Source of the DNA: Gemmatimonadota bacterium
GTDB lineage: Bacteria; Gemmatimonadota; Gemmatimonadetes; Gemmatimonadales; Gemmatimonadaceae
DNA: 6,341 bases
Direction of reading: 5' to 3'
Assembly: GCA_016794735.1 (NCBI GenBank)
Contig: JAEUJK010000830.1
Span: forward strand, 1 to 6,341
Made by a program: the position numbers and the translations under genes. The notes under the pieces were generated by a model. That model was given only the letters and a program-made list of their open reading frames with translations. It ran no database searches and was not told where the DNA came from. Each line of letters opens with the position of its first letter. Positions within the stretch are counted from its first letter, which is position 1. Positions 1 to 5,601 of the stretch are shown one piece after another.

Positions 1-2
1 GT

Positions 3-365
3 TTGCTTCTCCTTCTTCTGGTGGGGGGCGCCTTTCCAGCGTGGGCGAATGCCCGAGTTACGGGGCAAGTCGTCGACGATGCCGGCCGGCCGGTTACAGG
101 CGCGTGGGTAGTGCTCCGTCGTCCGAACGGGCAGCAGCTGCGCGGTCGCGTCGACGGACGAGGCCTGTTTAGGTTCGCCCTGCCCCAGCGCGACCCAGAG
201 GCGCATCGTCTCCTGGTGTGCGCGAGCGGAGTCGATCCCTTCCAGCTTGATCATCTCCCACGCAACGCACTGGGGCGCATTCGGCTGCAGGTGCGGTCCG
301 CACAAGGGGGCGCTGGGACCGAGAATCCGGCATGGCGCCAAGCGTGTGGCGCCGTGGGAACATAG
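3..365 (+). CDS. Exported protein with carboxypeptidase-regulatory-like domain (5' partial, cassette A)
   Basis: The frame is open to the left edge, so the true start is probably outside the window; the TTG at 3 is only the first possible start visible. The visible N-terminus is a hydrophobic leucine run followed by GGAFPAWA, which reads as the end of a Sec signal peptide with cleavage after AWA. The mature part begins VTGQVVDDAGRPVTGAWVVL, the typical first strands of the carboxypeptidase regulatory-like (transthyretin-like) beta-sandwich, which runs to roughly residue 95. Proteins with this domain alone are usually periplasmic or surface-exposed with no enzymatic activity; no catalytic motif is seen. 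The gene lies upstream of attC1 in the same orientation, so it is read as the gene of the first visible cassette. It ends 75 bp before the attC core. The domain call is by pattern; partner and substrate are unknown. Confidence 0.65.
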   Translation: MLLLLLVGGAFPAWANARVTGQVVDDAGRPVTGAWVVLRRPNGQQLRGRVDGRGLFRFALPQRDPEAHRLLVCASGVDPFQLDHLPRNALGRIRLQVRSAQGGAGTENPAWRQACGAVGT

Positions 366-440
366 TGGGCCGATCGCAGTCTTCCGACGCCTGCCAAGGC
401 GTAGCGGGAGGGTGCGCCAGCCGGCCGGCCCCGCTTGGCC
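366..440 (+). other. Cassette A 3' spacer
   Basis: Seventy-five bases between the stop of the first gene and attC1. It is very GC-rich, contains the inverted repeat GCCGGCCGGC near 419-428, and shows no coding signal. A transcription terminator is not convincing because no T-tract follows the repeat. Confidence 0.4.
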
Positions 441-637
441 ACCTAACAACACGTTGCACCCGCCGGGCGCGCCCGGCGGGCCGGTGCCCGGCCCTGCGCC
501 CATGCGGTAGGGCGGCTGGCGCCTCCGGTGGCGGGAGTGCAGCTTCCGGCGGAAGGATAGGGGCGCCAACCGCCTTTGTATCCTTCGGGCGCGCTCCGGT
601 TGGTGGCGCGCCCGCGGGTGAACGTGGGGCGTTAGGC
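441..637 (+). other. attC: attC1, integron recombination site (197 bp, unusually long)
   Basis: The site opens with an R'' core ACCTAAC (441-447) and closes with R' GTTAGGC (631-637). The flanking arms pair: CACGTTGCACCCGC on the left matches the reverse complement of the right arm except for one extra G, the extrahelical base expected between the L boxes of a folded attC. The variable central part is longer than in the other sites and contains several self-complementary blocks: a perfect 20-bp palindrome at 460-479, a CTTCC/GGAAG hairpin at 543-555, and GGCGCCAACCG (562-572) pairing with the CGGTTGGTGGCGC block near 597-609. The fold is therefore probably branched. The recombination point is expected between G631 and T632. 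Because R'' begins with A, cassette A itself should begin with GTTAGGT outside the window. Confidence 0.85.
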
Positions 638-681
638 TGCACAAGAGGCCGTGGTGGCCGACATGATCCGGAGATAGTCGC

Positions 682-1161
682 GTGACATCGATCTCGCTGG
701 AAGCGCTCCGGCGCCGGCTCGAAGCGCTCGATGAGGCGGCGTGGCACCGGATCGCGGCGCGTGTCCCCGCACTGGGGGGCGACAGCGGCTCTGCGCTCCA
801 TGCTCGAGGGCAGGCGATCGCGCAGGGGCTGCCCCCGGCGATTCCGGCCCTCGCCCGTCAGGCGATGGGCCTGGCGCACGCCGTCCTGAGCGAGTTTCCG
901 GGGCGTCCCGCCCCCACGCCGGGTCAGGTGGCGGGGTTGCCGCTGCCGCCGACGCAGAAGGCCACCGCGACGCATGCCGCAGCTATCGCGACCTTGCTGG
1001 GGGCGCGGCGGGCCGCCTACCCGGGGGCTGTGGCCTGTATCGAAGCGGTGCTTCCGGCCCTTATCGCGCCCGTGTTCATCGGGCGCGAGCGTCTCGAAGC
1101 GCTCTACGCGCCAATCGCGCCGGAGATACCCCTGGCCTCGCTCGCGGAGGACGCTTCATAA
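682..1161 (+). CDS. Hypothetical Ala-rich helical protein (cassette B)
   Basis: A 159-aa protein starting at GTG 682 with a Shine-Dalgarno GGAGA at 670-674, seven bases upstream. The composition is rich in Ala, Leu, Arg and Pro, and helix is predicted over most of it. It begins with an amphipathic segment (LEALRRRLEALDEAAWHRI), followed by two longer helical stretches near residues 40-70 and 95-130. The C-terminus has a proline-containing segment, YAPIAPEIPLASL. There is no signal peptide, transmembrane span or recognised catalytic motif. It sits alone in its cassette, 44 bp after the R' of attC1 and 39 bp before the R'' of attC2, the normal layout of a single-gene cassette. I do not recognise the family with confidence. 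The frame is preferred over overlapping frames because of its SD and its fit to the cassette boundaries. Confidence 0.75.
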   Translation: MTSISLEALRRRLEALDEAAWHRIAARVPALGGDSGSALHARGQAIAQGLPPAIPALARQAMGLAHAVLSEFPGRPAPTPGQVAGLPLPPTQKATATHAAAIATLLGARRAAYPGAVACIEAVLPALIAPVFIGRERLEALYAPIAPEIPLASLAEDAS

Positions 1162-1200
1162 TCGGGCGGCGCGGCCAGAAGGGTCGAGCCCCGGGCTGCA

Positions 1201-1335
1201 GCCTAACAAATGGCTGCACAAGCCGGGCGCTGTGGGGTGGCCGTCCCGCCCGCCGCCTGATACGATAGATGAAGGGCTCGCGGCGGGCGGGACGGCTTTA
1301 TGAAAGCGCCGGCATGTGAGCCATGGACGTTAGGC
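1201..1335 (+). other. attC: attC2, integron recombination site (135 bp)
   Basis: R'' GCCTAAC is at 1201-1207 and R' GTTAGGC at 1329-1335. The arm TGGCTGCACA pairs with the complement of TGTGAGCCA on the right side with one unpaired G, the extrahelical base that sets strand choice for the integrase. A perfect 17-bp inner stem joins 1240-1256 to 1280-1296 and leaves a 23-nt apical loop at 1257-1279. The loop contains TGATACGAT. Recombination is expected between G1329 and T1330. Confidence 0.93.
1258..1266 (+). promoter_or_regulatory. Extended -10-like motif in attC2 apical loop (speculative)
   Basis: TGATACGAT fits the extended -10 pattern TGnTAnnnT and lies in the single-stranded apical loop of attC2, pointing toward the gene at 1360. 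No good -35 is visible. The motif recurs in two other attC loops, but attC2 and attC3 clearly share ancestry, so conservation alone does not prove function. Confidence 0.25.
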
Positions 1336-1343
1336 CGTTTCCC

Positions 1344-1355
1344 GGAGGAAGGAGG
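1344..1355 (+). promoter_or_regulatory. Strong Shine-Dalgarno that decides the start at 1360
   Basis: The purine run GGAGGAAGGAGG ends four bases before GTG 1360. It fixes that GTG as the start in preference to the in-frame ATG at 1300, which lies inside attC2. Confidence 0.75.
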
Positions 1356-1359
1356 ACGA

Positions 1360-2124
1360 GTGATCTCGACTGCCGAGACTCTGGCGATCGCCGCGGTGTT
1401 TGACGCAGCAGTGGGAGCCCTCAACACCGGAGACTTCGCGGCTGCGACGGCGCTTTGCGACCCTGCCAGCTTGCGGCTGGTGGGCCGACAGCTGCTCGGG
1501 ACGCTCGGTGCCGGAGATCCGATCCGGCTGCCGACCATTGAGGATCTGCAGCGCTCATCGCCCGACATGCCACGCGAAGTAGCTGAGTATCACGTGGCCC
1601 AAGCGCGGCGTCATGCTGTGACAGGCGGAATGCTGGGCGTGCTGCTTCCGAGTTGTCCGTCGCTTGAGGCCGCACATGCCGCGTCTCCCGAGTCGCTGTT
1701 TGCCTGGTGGTTGGAGGGCCGCCGGGACACCTATCAGATTCGGCACTTGGAAGCGCGTGGCCTCGCGCCACCCGGCACAGCAGACTTGCACCAAGCACAC
1801 GTGCCAGGATTGGGGCTCCAGCTCGTGGTCCTCGGGGTCGTGGGAGACGGCCCGGCTGTGGCGCATGTGATCTATCGCGACGATCAGGGTGACCCGACCA
1901 CGTGGGGCCCCGACAGCACGAAGTGGATGGAGGCGCTTCCGTCCGACGAAGCGGCCGTCGCCCTCGACCAAACGCTGCGGAACCCGGTGCGAAGCGCCAT
2001 GTGTCGCCGACAAGAGGACGGGACTTATCGTCTGGTCGCGAGTACAGACTTTCTCTGGGTTGGCTCTCGCATCGTCGCACGGGTGGAACGAGACGAGCGC
2101 AAGCCCACTGAGGGAACGGCCTAA
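1360..2124 (+). CDS. Hypothetical protein, possibly NTF2/SnoaL-like (cassette C)
   Basis: A 254-aa protein from GTG 1360, chosen because a near-consensus Shine-Dalgarno lies immediately upstream and the longer ATG start falls inside attC2. Residues 8-38 form a helix with the pattern VGALNTGDFAAATALCDP, common in NTF2/SnoaL-like proteins, where a short helix is followed by a 'gets-depleted' loop. Strand-like segments follow at AHVIYRDD (168-175) and at DGTYRLVASTDFLW from about residue 220, resembling the final beta strands of that fold. The middle third is longer than a single NTF2 domain needs and is unassigned. There is no signal peptide or membrane segment. The TAA stop lies inside the GCCTAAC core of attC3, so the gene ends exactly where the recombination site begins. 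The NTF2 assignment is inference from pattern; no function is claimed. Confidence 0.75.
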   Translation: MISTAETLAIAAVFDAAVGALNTGDFAAATALCDPASLRLVGRQLLGTLGAGDPIRLPTIEDLQRSSPDMPREVAEYHVAQARRHAVTGGMLGVLLPSCPSLEAAHAASPESLFAWWLEGRRDTYQIRHLEARGLAPPGTADLHQAHVPGLGLQLVVLGVVGDGPAVAHVIYRDDQGDPTTWGPDSTKWMEALPSDEAAVALDQTLRNPVRSAMCRRQEDGTYRLVASTDFLWVGSRIVARVERDERKPTEGTA

Positions 2125-2251
2125 CAGATGGCTGCACAAGCGGGCACGCGGGCTGGCCGTTCCGCCCGCCGCCTGATAAAGTAGGGCAAGGGCTCGCGGC
2201 GGGCGGAACGGCTTGATAGGAGCGCCCGCTTGTGAGCCATGAGCGTTATGC
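2119..2251 (+). other. attC: attC3, integron recombination site (133 bp)
   Basis: R'' GCCTAAC (2119-2125) and R' GTTATGC (2245-2251). ATGGCTGCACAAGCGGGC pairs with the right arm perfectly apart from one extrahelical G. A 17-bp inner stem joins 2156-2172 to 2196-2212 around a 23-nt loop. The site is a clear relative of attC2, with a compensatory base-pair change in the inner stem (C1245:G1291 becomes T2161:A2207). R' is atypical, ATGC instead of AGGC; this variant belongs to cassette D and matches that cassette's own R''. Confidence 0.92.
2174..2182 (+). promoter_or_regulatory. Extended -10-like motif in attC3 apical loop (speculative)
   Basis: TGATAAAGT matches TGnTAnnnT and lies in the apical loop of attC3, oriented toward the DUF2314-like gene. 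The purine-rich tract GGGCAAGGG follows. No -35 is recognisable. Confidence 0.25.
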
Positions 2252-2282
2252 AGTCCGAGCCGAACAGGTGTTATTGCGCCCA

Positions 2283-2773
2283 GTGAGTACCTTAGCGAGC
2301 GCCAAAGCACTTTTCGTCCTGCTGGCCGGGGCGTCCTGTGCGCCACAGGAGAACCTCCGCGAGTTCGCGCGAGACGACCCGAGCATGGTCGCCGCCATAG
2401 ATAGCGCGCGTGCCACGGTATCACGTTTGCGGAGTTCCTTCGGGACGATACGTCCGCGATCAGCTTTCGCTCGCTGAAGACGCGCGTCGACGGTCCCACA
2501 CCGGAACACATCTGGGTCGATGGTGCGTCGTTCGATGGAAGGGTGTTTCGGGGGACCCTAAACGAGGATGCTGTGTTCGGCGCGGCGAAGGCGGGAGATT
2601 CGGTCGTTGTCGCGCCCTCCGAGATCTCTGATTGGATGGTCGTCGTAAACGGCGAACTGTGTGGCGGATACACGCTGCGTGGCGCGCGAAGCCTCGCCGA
2701 GGATCTCACAGCGTTCGACGCGGGGCTTGCTACGCTCGGACTCTCGGCCTGGCGCATCGCCCGTGGTTGCTAA
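2283..2773 (+). pseudogene. DUF2314 (YegJ-like) lipoprotein gene, frameshifted (cassette D)
   Basis: Two adjacent frames together encode one DUF2314 protein. The first frame, from GTG 2283, gives a short hydrophobic leader (ALFVLLAGASC, possibly a lipoprotein signal although G at -3 is unusual) and then MVAAIDSARATVS. At about 2421-2428 the homology moves to another frame, consistent with one missing base. It continues FAEFLRDDTSAISFRSLKTR, then PEHIWVDGASFDGRVFRGTL and the family hallmark SEISDWMVVVNGELCGGYTL, stopping at TAA 2771. HIW, the ISDWM motif and GGYTLR are all present, so everything but the frame is intact. The junction is not a canonical -1 slippery heptamer, so a real mutation or a sequencing error is more likely than programmed frameshifting. 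DUF2314 proteins have no established function. The start is uncertain; an upstream in-frame GTG at 2232 lies inside attC3. Confidence 0.75.
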
Positions 2774-2926
2774 GGATAGGCCGGCGATCGAGATGCGCAG
2801 GGCGTTGCTTCAACCTAGGCTCGCCGGTCCCCACGGTGCGCCGCCGGGGTGTCATGGTCCGGTTGAGCCGAGGCTCGCTCGCAGGTGAAACACAGCTCCG
2901 GCGCACTGTGTGTTAATCACTAGGCT
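2774..2926 (+). other. Cassette D 3' noncoding spacer
   Basis: 153 bases between the DUF2314-like gene and the start of attC4. It has a weak inverted repeat, CAACC (2811-2815) with GGTTG (2861-2865), enclosing a CCCC/GGGG pair, and a repeated AGGCTCG. It lacks paired R''/R' cores, so it is not an attC. No gene is seen. Confidence 0.4.
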
Positions 2927-2935
2927 GCATAACAG

Positions 2936-2946
2936 TCCTAAGGAGG
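2936..2946 (+). repeat. IS subterminal inverted repeat, transposase-distal end
   Basis: TCCTAAGGAGG. It matches the reverse complement of 4229-4239 (TCCCAAGGAGG) at 10 of 11 positions. Confidence 0.8.
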
Positions 2947-3165
2947 TAGTTGTCAAGCGGGTGTAGCGAAGCTTTCGGGCGTCGCGGCGGCGGCCCCGAG
3001 GAGGCGTGCAGGTCGTACGTCCTGGTGGCAGTCGTGGCGAACATCGGATCGATCGTCCACGGTCCCCGTGGCGGTCACACAGTCCTGCGAGCCAGTGGCT
3101 CAGATGTTCACGGTCGACCGCCCGTCGGGCTCCCCAATCAGCACGGCGCGCTTCGGGAGCAGCAG
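2947..3165 (-). ncRNA. Candidate bridge RNA region of the IS1111-type element
   Basis: About 220 noncoding bases downstream of the transposase, where IS1111-type elements are known to encode the structured RNA that guides recombination. Several hairpins are visible: CCACGG/CCGTGG around a 3-base loop at 3057-3071, GAGCC/GGCTC at 3089-3101 and GCCCG/CGGGC at 3120-3130. The + strand has ACAGTCCT at 3079-3086, identical to the element terminus at 2932-2939, and GTTAGGC at 3165-3171, identical to an attC R' core. A minus-strand transcript could therefore pair with both donor end and target. Exact RNA ends and loop assignments cannot be set without covariance modelling. Confidence 0.45.
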
Positions 3166-4182
3166 TTAGGCAGGCGGGTTGGCCCGACGAGGCCACGTCA
3201 GGGGTTTGCGTTGGGTCAGGGTGATGGAGGCAAAGCGATCGTTGTACGGGGCGTCTTTGGTGAGGACGAAGAAGACGATCTGGGCGAGTTCCTTCGCCAC
3301 GAGGGCGCGGGCGATCGGCGTGCCCTTGCGGCGGGCCCAGTCCTGGTAGACGGCGCGGATCTCGGGGAAGTACTGAACGGCGCGGATGGCGGCATGGTGG
3401 AACGCGATCTTGAGGTAGCGATTACCATCCTTCGAGCGTTTGTGCCGGGTCTTGCCCCCGGAGTCCTGGGACCCCGGCACCAGGCGACAGTAGGAGTGGA
3501 AGTGGCGGACGGACGGAAAGCGGTGGATGTCGTCGATCTCAAGGAGGAGGGTGTAGGCGGTCCGCGCGCCGATCCCGGGGATCCAGACGAGGCGTTGGAG
3601 GTCGGGGCGATCCACGAGGTGGCCGCGGAGTTCCGCTTCGATGCGTCGGATCTGGGTCAGCAATAGGGTGCGTTGCGCGAGAAACAGGTCGGCTTGGAGG
3701 CGGGGGAGCGCGGGGAGCTCCTCGGGCGTGGCGACGTTGTACTTCTCGAGCAAGACGGTCATGCTCCGCCGGGCCTGGAGGGCGCGCGTGACGAGGATGA
3801 GGCGGGCGCGGAGGCAGTCGCGCAGCTCCCGTTGCGCGTCGCTGATCATGTGCGCCTCGGGGATGAGTTCGGCGCGGAGGAGTTGGGCCAGGGTGGCGGC
3901 GTCGATGGCATCGGTCTTGACCTTGGCGTAGCTAATGGCCTTGAGATACTTGGCATGGCCGAGCCGGAGGTCAACGTGCTGGGCGACGAGGAGGTCGCGC
4001 AGCCAGTACCACATGCCGGTGGATTCGACGACGGCGCGATGGGGGCCGGGGAGGGCGTCGAAGTAGCGGGCGATGGCGACGCGTTCGGTGGGGAGCGTGG
4101 TCCTCCGGACGCACGTGCCGACCGCGTCGACGGTGTGGATGGCGATGGTGTGTTTGTGTAGGTCGAGGCCTGAGTAGAGCAT
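3166..4182 (-). CDS. IS110-family (IS1111 group) transposase
   Basis: A 338-aa DEDD recombinase. The RuvC-like N-terminal domain (Tnp_IS110, about residues 3-150) shows D7 in SGLDLHKHT, E53 in AVVESTGMW, and D91 with D94 in KTDAIDA: all four acidic catalytic residues. A coiled-coil-like linker covers about 115-190. The C-terminal Tnp_20 domain (about 195-290) has IPGIGARTA, a helix-hairpin-helix-like motif, and the catalytic serine region GSQDSGGK with S241 as the likely nucleophile, followed by KDGNRYLKIAF. The length is normal and the gene is intact. The ATG at 4180-4182 is preferred because MLYSGLDLHKH is the standard family start; GGAG lies upstream on the - strand with somewhat long spacing. 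It is transcribed against the cassettes. Its stop overlaps a GTTAGGC heptamer that may be part of the guide RNA. Family knowledge: these enzymes act with a bridge RNA and leave no or very small target duplications. Confidence 0.95.
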   Translation of the reverse strand: MLYSGLDLHKHTIAIHTVDAVGTCVRRTTLPTERVAIARYFDALPGPHRAVVESTGMWYWLRDLLVAQHVDLRLGHAKYLKAISYAKVKTDAIDAATLAQLLRAELIPEAHMISDAQRELRDCLRARLILVTRALQARRSMTVLLEKYNVATPEELPALPRLQADLFLAQRTLLLTQIRRIEAELRGHLVDRPDLQRLVWIPGIGARTAYTLLLEIDDIHRFPSVRHFHSYCRLVPGSQDSGGKTRHKRSKDGNRYLKIAFHHAAIRAVQYFPEIRAVYQDWARRKGTPIARALVAKELAQIVFFVLTKDAPYNDRFASITLTQRKPLTWPRRANPPA

Positions 4183-4228
4183 GTGATGCGACTCCAGAGG
4201 AGGACAGCGAGAGTATCCGGTCGTTGGT

Positions 4229-4239
4229 CCTCCTTGGGA
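4229..4239 (-). repeat. IS subterminal inverted repeat, transposase-proximal end
   Basis: CCTCCTTGGGA on the + strand, the 10/11 inverted partner of 2936-2946, in the 56-bp segment upstream of the transposase start. That segment has no clear full promoter; in this family promoters often form only on circularisation. Confidence 0.8.
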
Positions 4240-4395
4240 ACATCAGCACGCAGCTCGGGGCAGGGCCTTGGGGTCTGGCCGCCGCACCCGGCGGCCAGTA
4301 GTGTAGGGGCAAGGGCCGCCGCCGGGTGCGGCGGCCTCTTATAGAAGGCCCCGCCCGAGAGCGTGGGTCGTTAGGCCGCGAGCGAGGAGTGTCGA

Positions 4396-4692
4396 GTGCT
4401 GCTGAGTCGCGCGGACCAAGAGAGCCTTCATCGATACTCCATCCGGCATCGCCCGGCCGTGGAGCGCAGTACCCTCTGCGGCTGTTTCTACTGTGAATCT
4501 CGCTTTCCTCCTACCGAGATCAGCGATTGGGTCGATCTGTCGCCCGAGGCGCCCCCGGATGCGACCGAGGACGAGTAGTGCGTTACCGCGTTGTGTCCTC
4601 GGTGCGGAATCGATGCGGTGCTCCCAGACGCGATGGCAGGCTTCCCGCTAACGTCGGACGTCCTCAAGCAGATGCGCGCGTTCTGGTTCTAA
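4396..4692 (+). pseudogene. Small CxxC zinc-ribbon cytoplasmic protein with in-frame TAG (cassette E, gene 1)
   Basis: Starts at GTG 4396 with SD GAGGAG at 4384-4389, 20 bp after attC4. Sixty codons read to ...TEDE, then TAG at 4576-4578; the same frame continues for 37 codons to TAA 4690. The part before the stop has RYSIRHRPAVE and C-G-C-F-Y-C (28-33) followed by FPPTEISDW; the part after it has TALCPRCGIDAV and ends FPLTSDVLKQMRAFWF. This order (CFYC, F-P-P-x-E-I-x-x-W, ALCPRCGID, then the C-terminal aromatic) is that of a recurrent small bacterial protein of unknown function with a four-cysteine zinc ribbon. The stop therefore cuts one domain between its two cysteine pairs, so a 60-aa product could not form it. 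A single G-to-A change (TGG to TAG) is the simplest cause; readthrough or sequencing error are alternatives. Confidence 0.78.
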
Positions 4693-4917
4693 GGCAGCAG
4701 ACGGGGGTGCGAGGGTCTGAGGGGTCTCGCGGTTGTGCCCAGACGAGATCGTCACGTAGTCTGACGCGAAGGAGTAGTACGGACGCTCACCATCCGCCAG
4801 CTTTCCCATCCGTCCCGTGCAAGGGCGTTGGCGGGGGAACGAGGGCGGACCAGTTTCTCTTGGCGGATCCTCCCTCGCGCAGCCGAAGTGAGCGGACTTG
4901 GTACTCGCCATTCACCA
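4693..4917 (+). other. Intergenic stretch inside cassette E, no attC found
   Basis: 225 bases between the two genes of cassette E. No RYYYAAC...GTTRRRY pair is present; the nearest thing to a core is GTTGGCG at 4827-4833, with no partner. No convincing promoter, terminator or RNA gene is seen. It may be the scar of a deleted attC between two formerly separate cassettes. Confidence 0.4.
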
Positions 4918-5601
4918 ATGGATTCTTTCGCTGACGATCTAGTTTCGAGGACCCTGCAGCGTCACTGTGGCCAATGGTGCACCGTGGAGCTGATGGATGG
5001 CCGTGAAGTCCGAGTATTCGATGTCGCTTGGGGCCGCGATGAGGGCGCCCCATGCGATCATTTCACTACGAATATCTCTCCCGGTCGCTCCAGTGAGTCC
5101 GGCATCGACTTCTTCCTGGCGTCCGACGTACAGCGGGTCTGCGACGCGGAGTCGGGGCACATCCTGTTCGATCGTGCGACCGCGACACGCCATCCTCATC
5201 AGGTCCCTGCGGGCGACTCTGCTGAATCGGTCGCCCCCACCACGGTATCCGTCGTTTTCGACGGTGAGTTCGCCGAGCGCATCGCCGAATTGACCGGCAG
5301 CGCGATCTGGATCGATGACTCTGCAACCAACCGGCGTGTGATTGAGGAGATGAGGCGGGTGGATCCCAGCTTCACCGTGACGACGTTCCGTACGGAGCCG
5401 CCCAGCGCTCGTGAGTTCGTCGACTTGCTTGGCGCGATCGACCTGCACCACGGCGCGTACTCGCAGGACCCGATTTATGATCGTCTGGTAGTATACGGCG
5501 TGCACCCGAATCAGGAGGTCCGGGCCGCGTTGCAAGTGTACGGGTTCAGCGTGACCGAGCTGACATCTGATGGCTTCATCGCTCAACGGGTCGCGGCCTA
5601 A
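4918..5601 (+). CDS. Hypothetical two-domain protein (cassette E, gene 2)
   Basis: A 227-aa protein if ATG 4918 is the start; a longer frame reaches back to GTG 4828, but that leader is Arg/Ser-rich and looks non-coding. No good Shine-Dalgarno precedes either start. Residues 20-80 look like a small beta-barrel of SH3/LSm type: CTVELMDGREVRVFDVAWG, then HFTTNISP, then IDFFLASDVQRV and SGHILF. A polar linker covers about 85-100. Residues 102-227 look like an alpha/beta domain with ELTGSAIWIDDSATNRRVIE, DLLGAIDLHHGAYSQDPIYD and a final VYGFSVTELTSDGF. I recognise no characterised family and no catalytic motif. The IDLHHG segment and the D-D pair near IWIDDS are candidates for conserved function. 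The TAA lies inside the GCCTAAC core of attC5, as for the gene of cassette C. Confidence 0.78.
   Translation: MDSFADDLVSRTLQRHCGQWCTVELMDGREVRVFDVAWGRDEGAPCDHFTTNISPGRSSESGIDFFLASDVQRVCDAESGHILFDRATATRHPHQVPAGDSAESVAPTTVSVVFDGEFAERIAELTGSAIWIDDSATNRRVIEEMRRVDPSFTVTTFRTEPPSAREFVDLLGAIDLHHGAYSQDPIYDRLVVYGVHPNQEVRAALQVYGFSVTELTSDGFIAQRVAA

Larger units (their letters stand above)
2931..4238 (-). mobile_element. IS1111-type IS110-family insertion sequence inserted in attC4
   Basis: A 1308-bp element whose only gene is a DEDD transposase on the - strand. It interrupts the R'' core of attC4 between GCAT and AAC. The four bases AACA occur at both junctions (2931-2934 and 4239-4242), so the borders are uncertain by up to four bases and the element could equally be 2935-4242. 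Subterminal 11-bp inverted repeats with one mismatch are present. Subterminal repeats plus a noncoding region downstream of the transposase are traits of the IS1111 group rather than classical IS110, and a known IS1111 subgroup targets attC sites. The noncoding region of about 220 bp lies at the left end of the window copy. Confidence 0.88.
2927..4376 (+). other. attC: attC4, split by the IS element
   Basis: The left four bases GCAT are at 2927-2930 and the rest resumes at AACATCAGCACGC, 4239 onward, ending in R' GTTAGGC (4370-4376). Joining the two pieces gives a 142-bp site starting GCATAAC. Its arm CACGCAGCTCGGG pairs with the complement of the right arm with an extrahelical G. A 19-bp inner stem joins 4277-4295 to 4318-4336 around a 22-nt loop. 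The rebuilt R'' GCATAAC is the exact complement of the R' GTTATGC that begins cassette D, which strongly supports the reconstruction. The bulk of 2931-4238 is the inserted IS, not attC. Confidence 0.85.

Noticed and set aside
169..975. Long - strand frame of 268 codons across the end of cassette A, attC1 and gene B
   Set aside because: It crosses an attC and is Arg/Pro-rich throughout, typical of a shadow frame in high-GC DNA.
1240..1296. GC-rich hairpins after genes as rho-independent terminators
   Set aside because: They are the inner stems of attC sites, carry 20-23-nt loops and lack a following T-tract. The same applies to the stems in attC3, attC4 and attC5.
1555..2757. 400-codon - strand frame antisense to cassettes C and D
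   Set aside because: It runs through attC3 and opposite two genes with family-like or cassette-consistent features and has no recognisable domain.
2919..2925. ACTAGGC just before attC4 as a degenerate R' core of a further site
   Set aside because: No complementary R'' or arm lies upstream, and cassette D's borders are already explained by the matching GTTATGC/GCATAAC pair.
2929..2948. Resemblance to a 23S rRNA segment (TAAC-GTCCTAAGG, the I-CeuI site region)
   Set aside because: The match is short and breaks off; the segment is explained as attC core plus IS terminal repeat, and there is no surrounding rRNA.
2950..3666. Long + strand frame of 238 codons opposite the transposase
   Set aside because: It is the GC-rich antisense shadow of the IS110 transposase; its composition is low-complexity Gly/Glu/Val and it has no family pattern.
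4827..4833. GTTGGCG as an R' core of a missing attC within cassette E
   Set aside because: Last base does not fit GTTRRRY, and no partner R'' or pairing arms were found within 225 bp.
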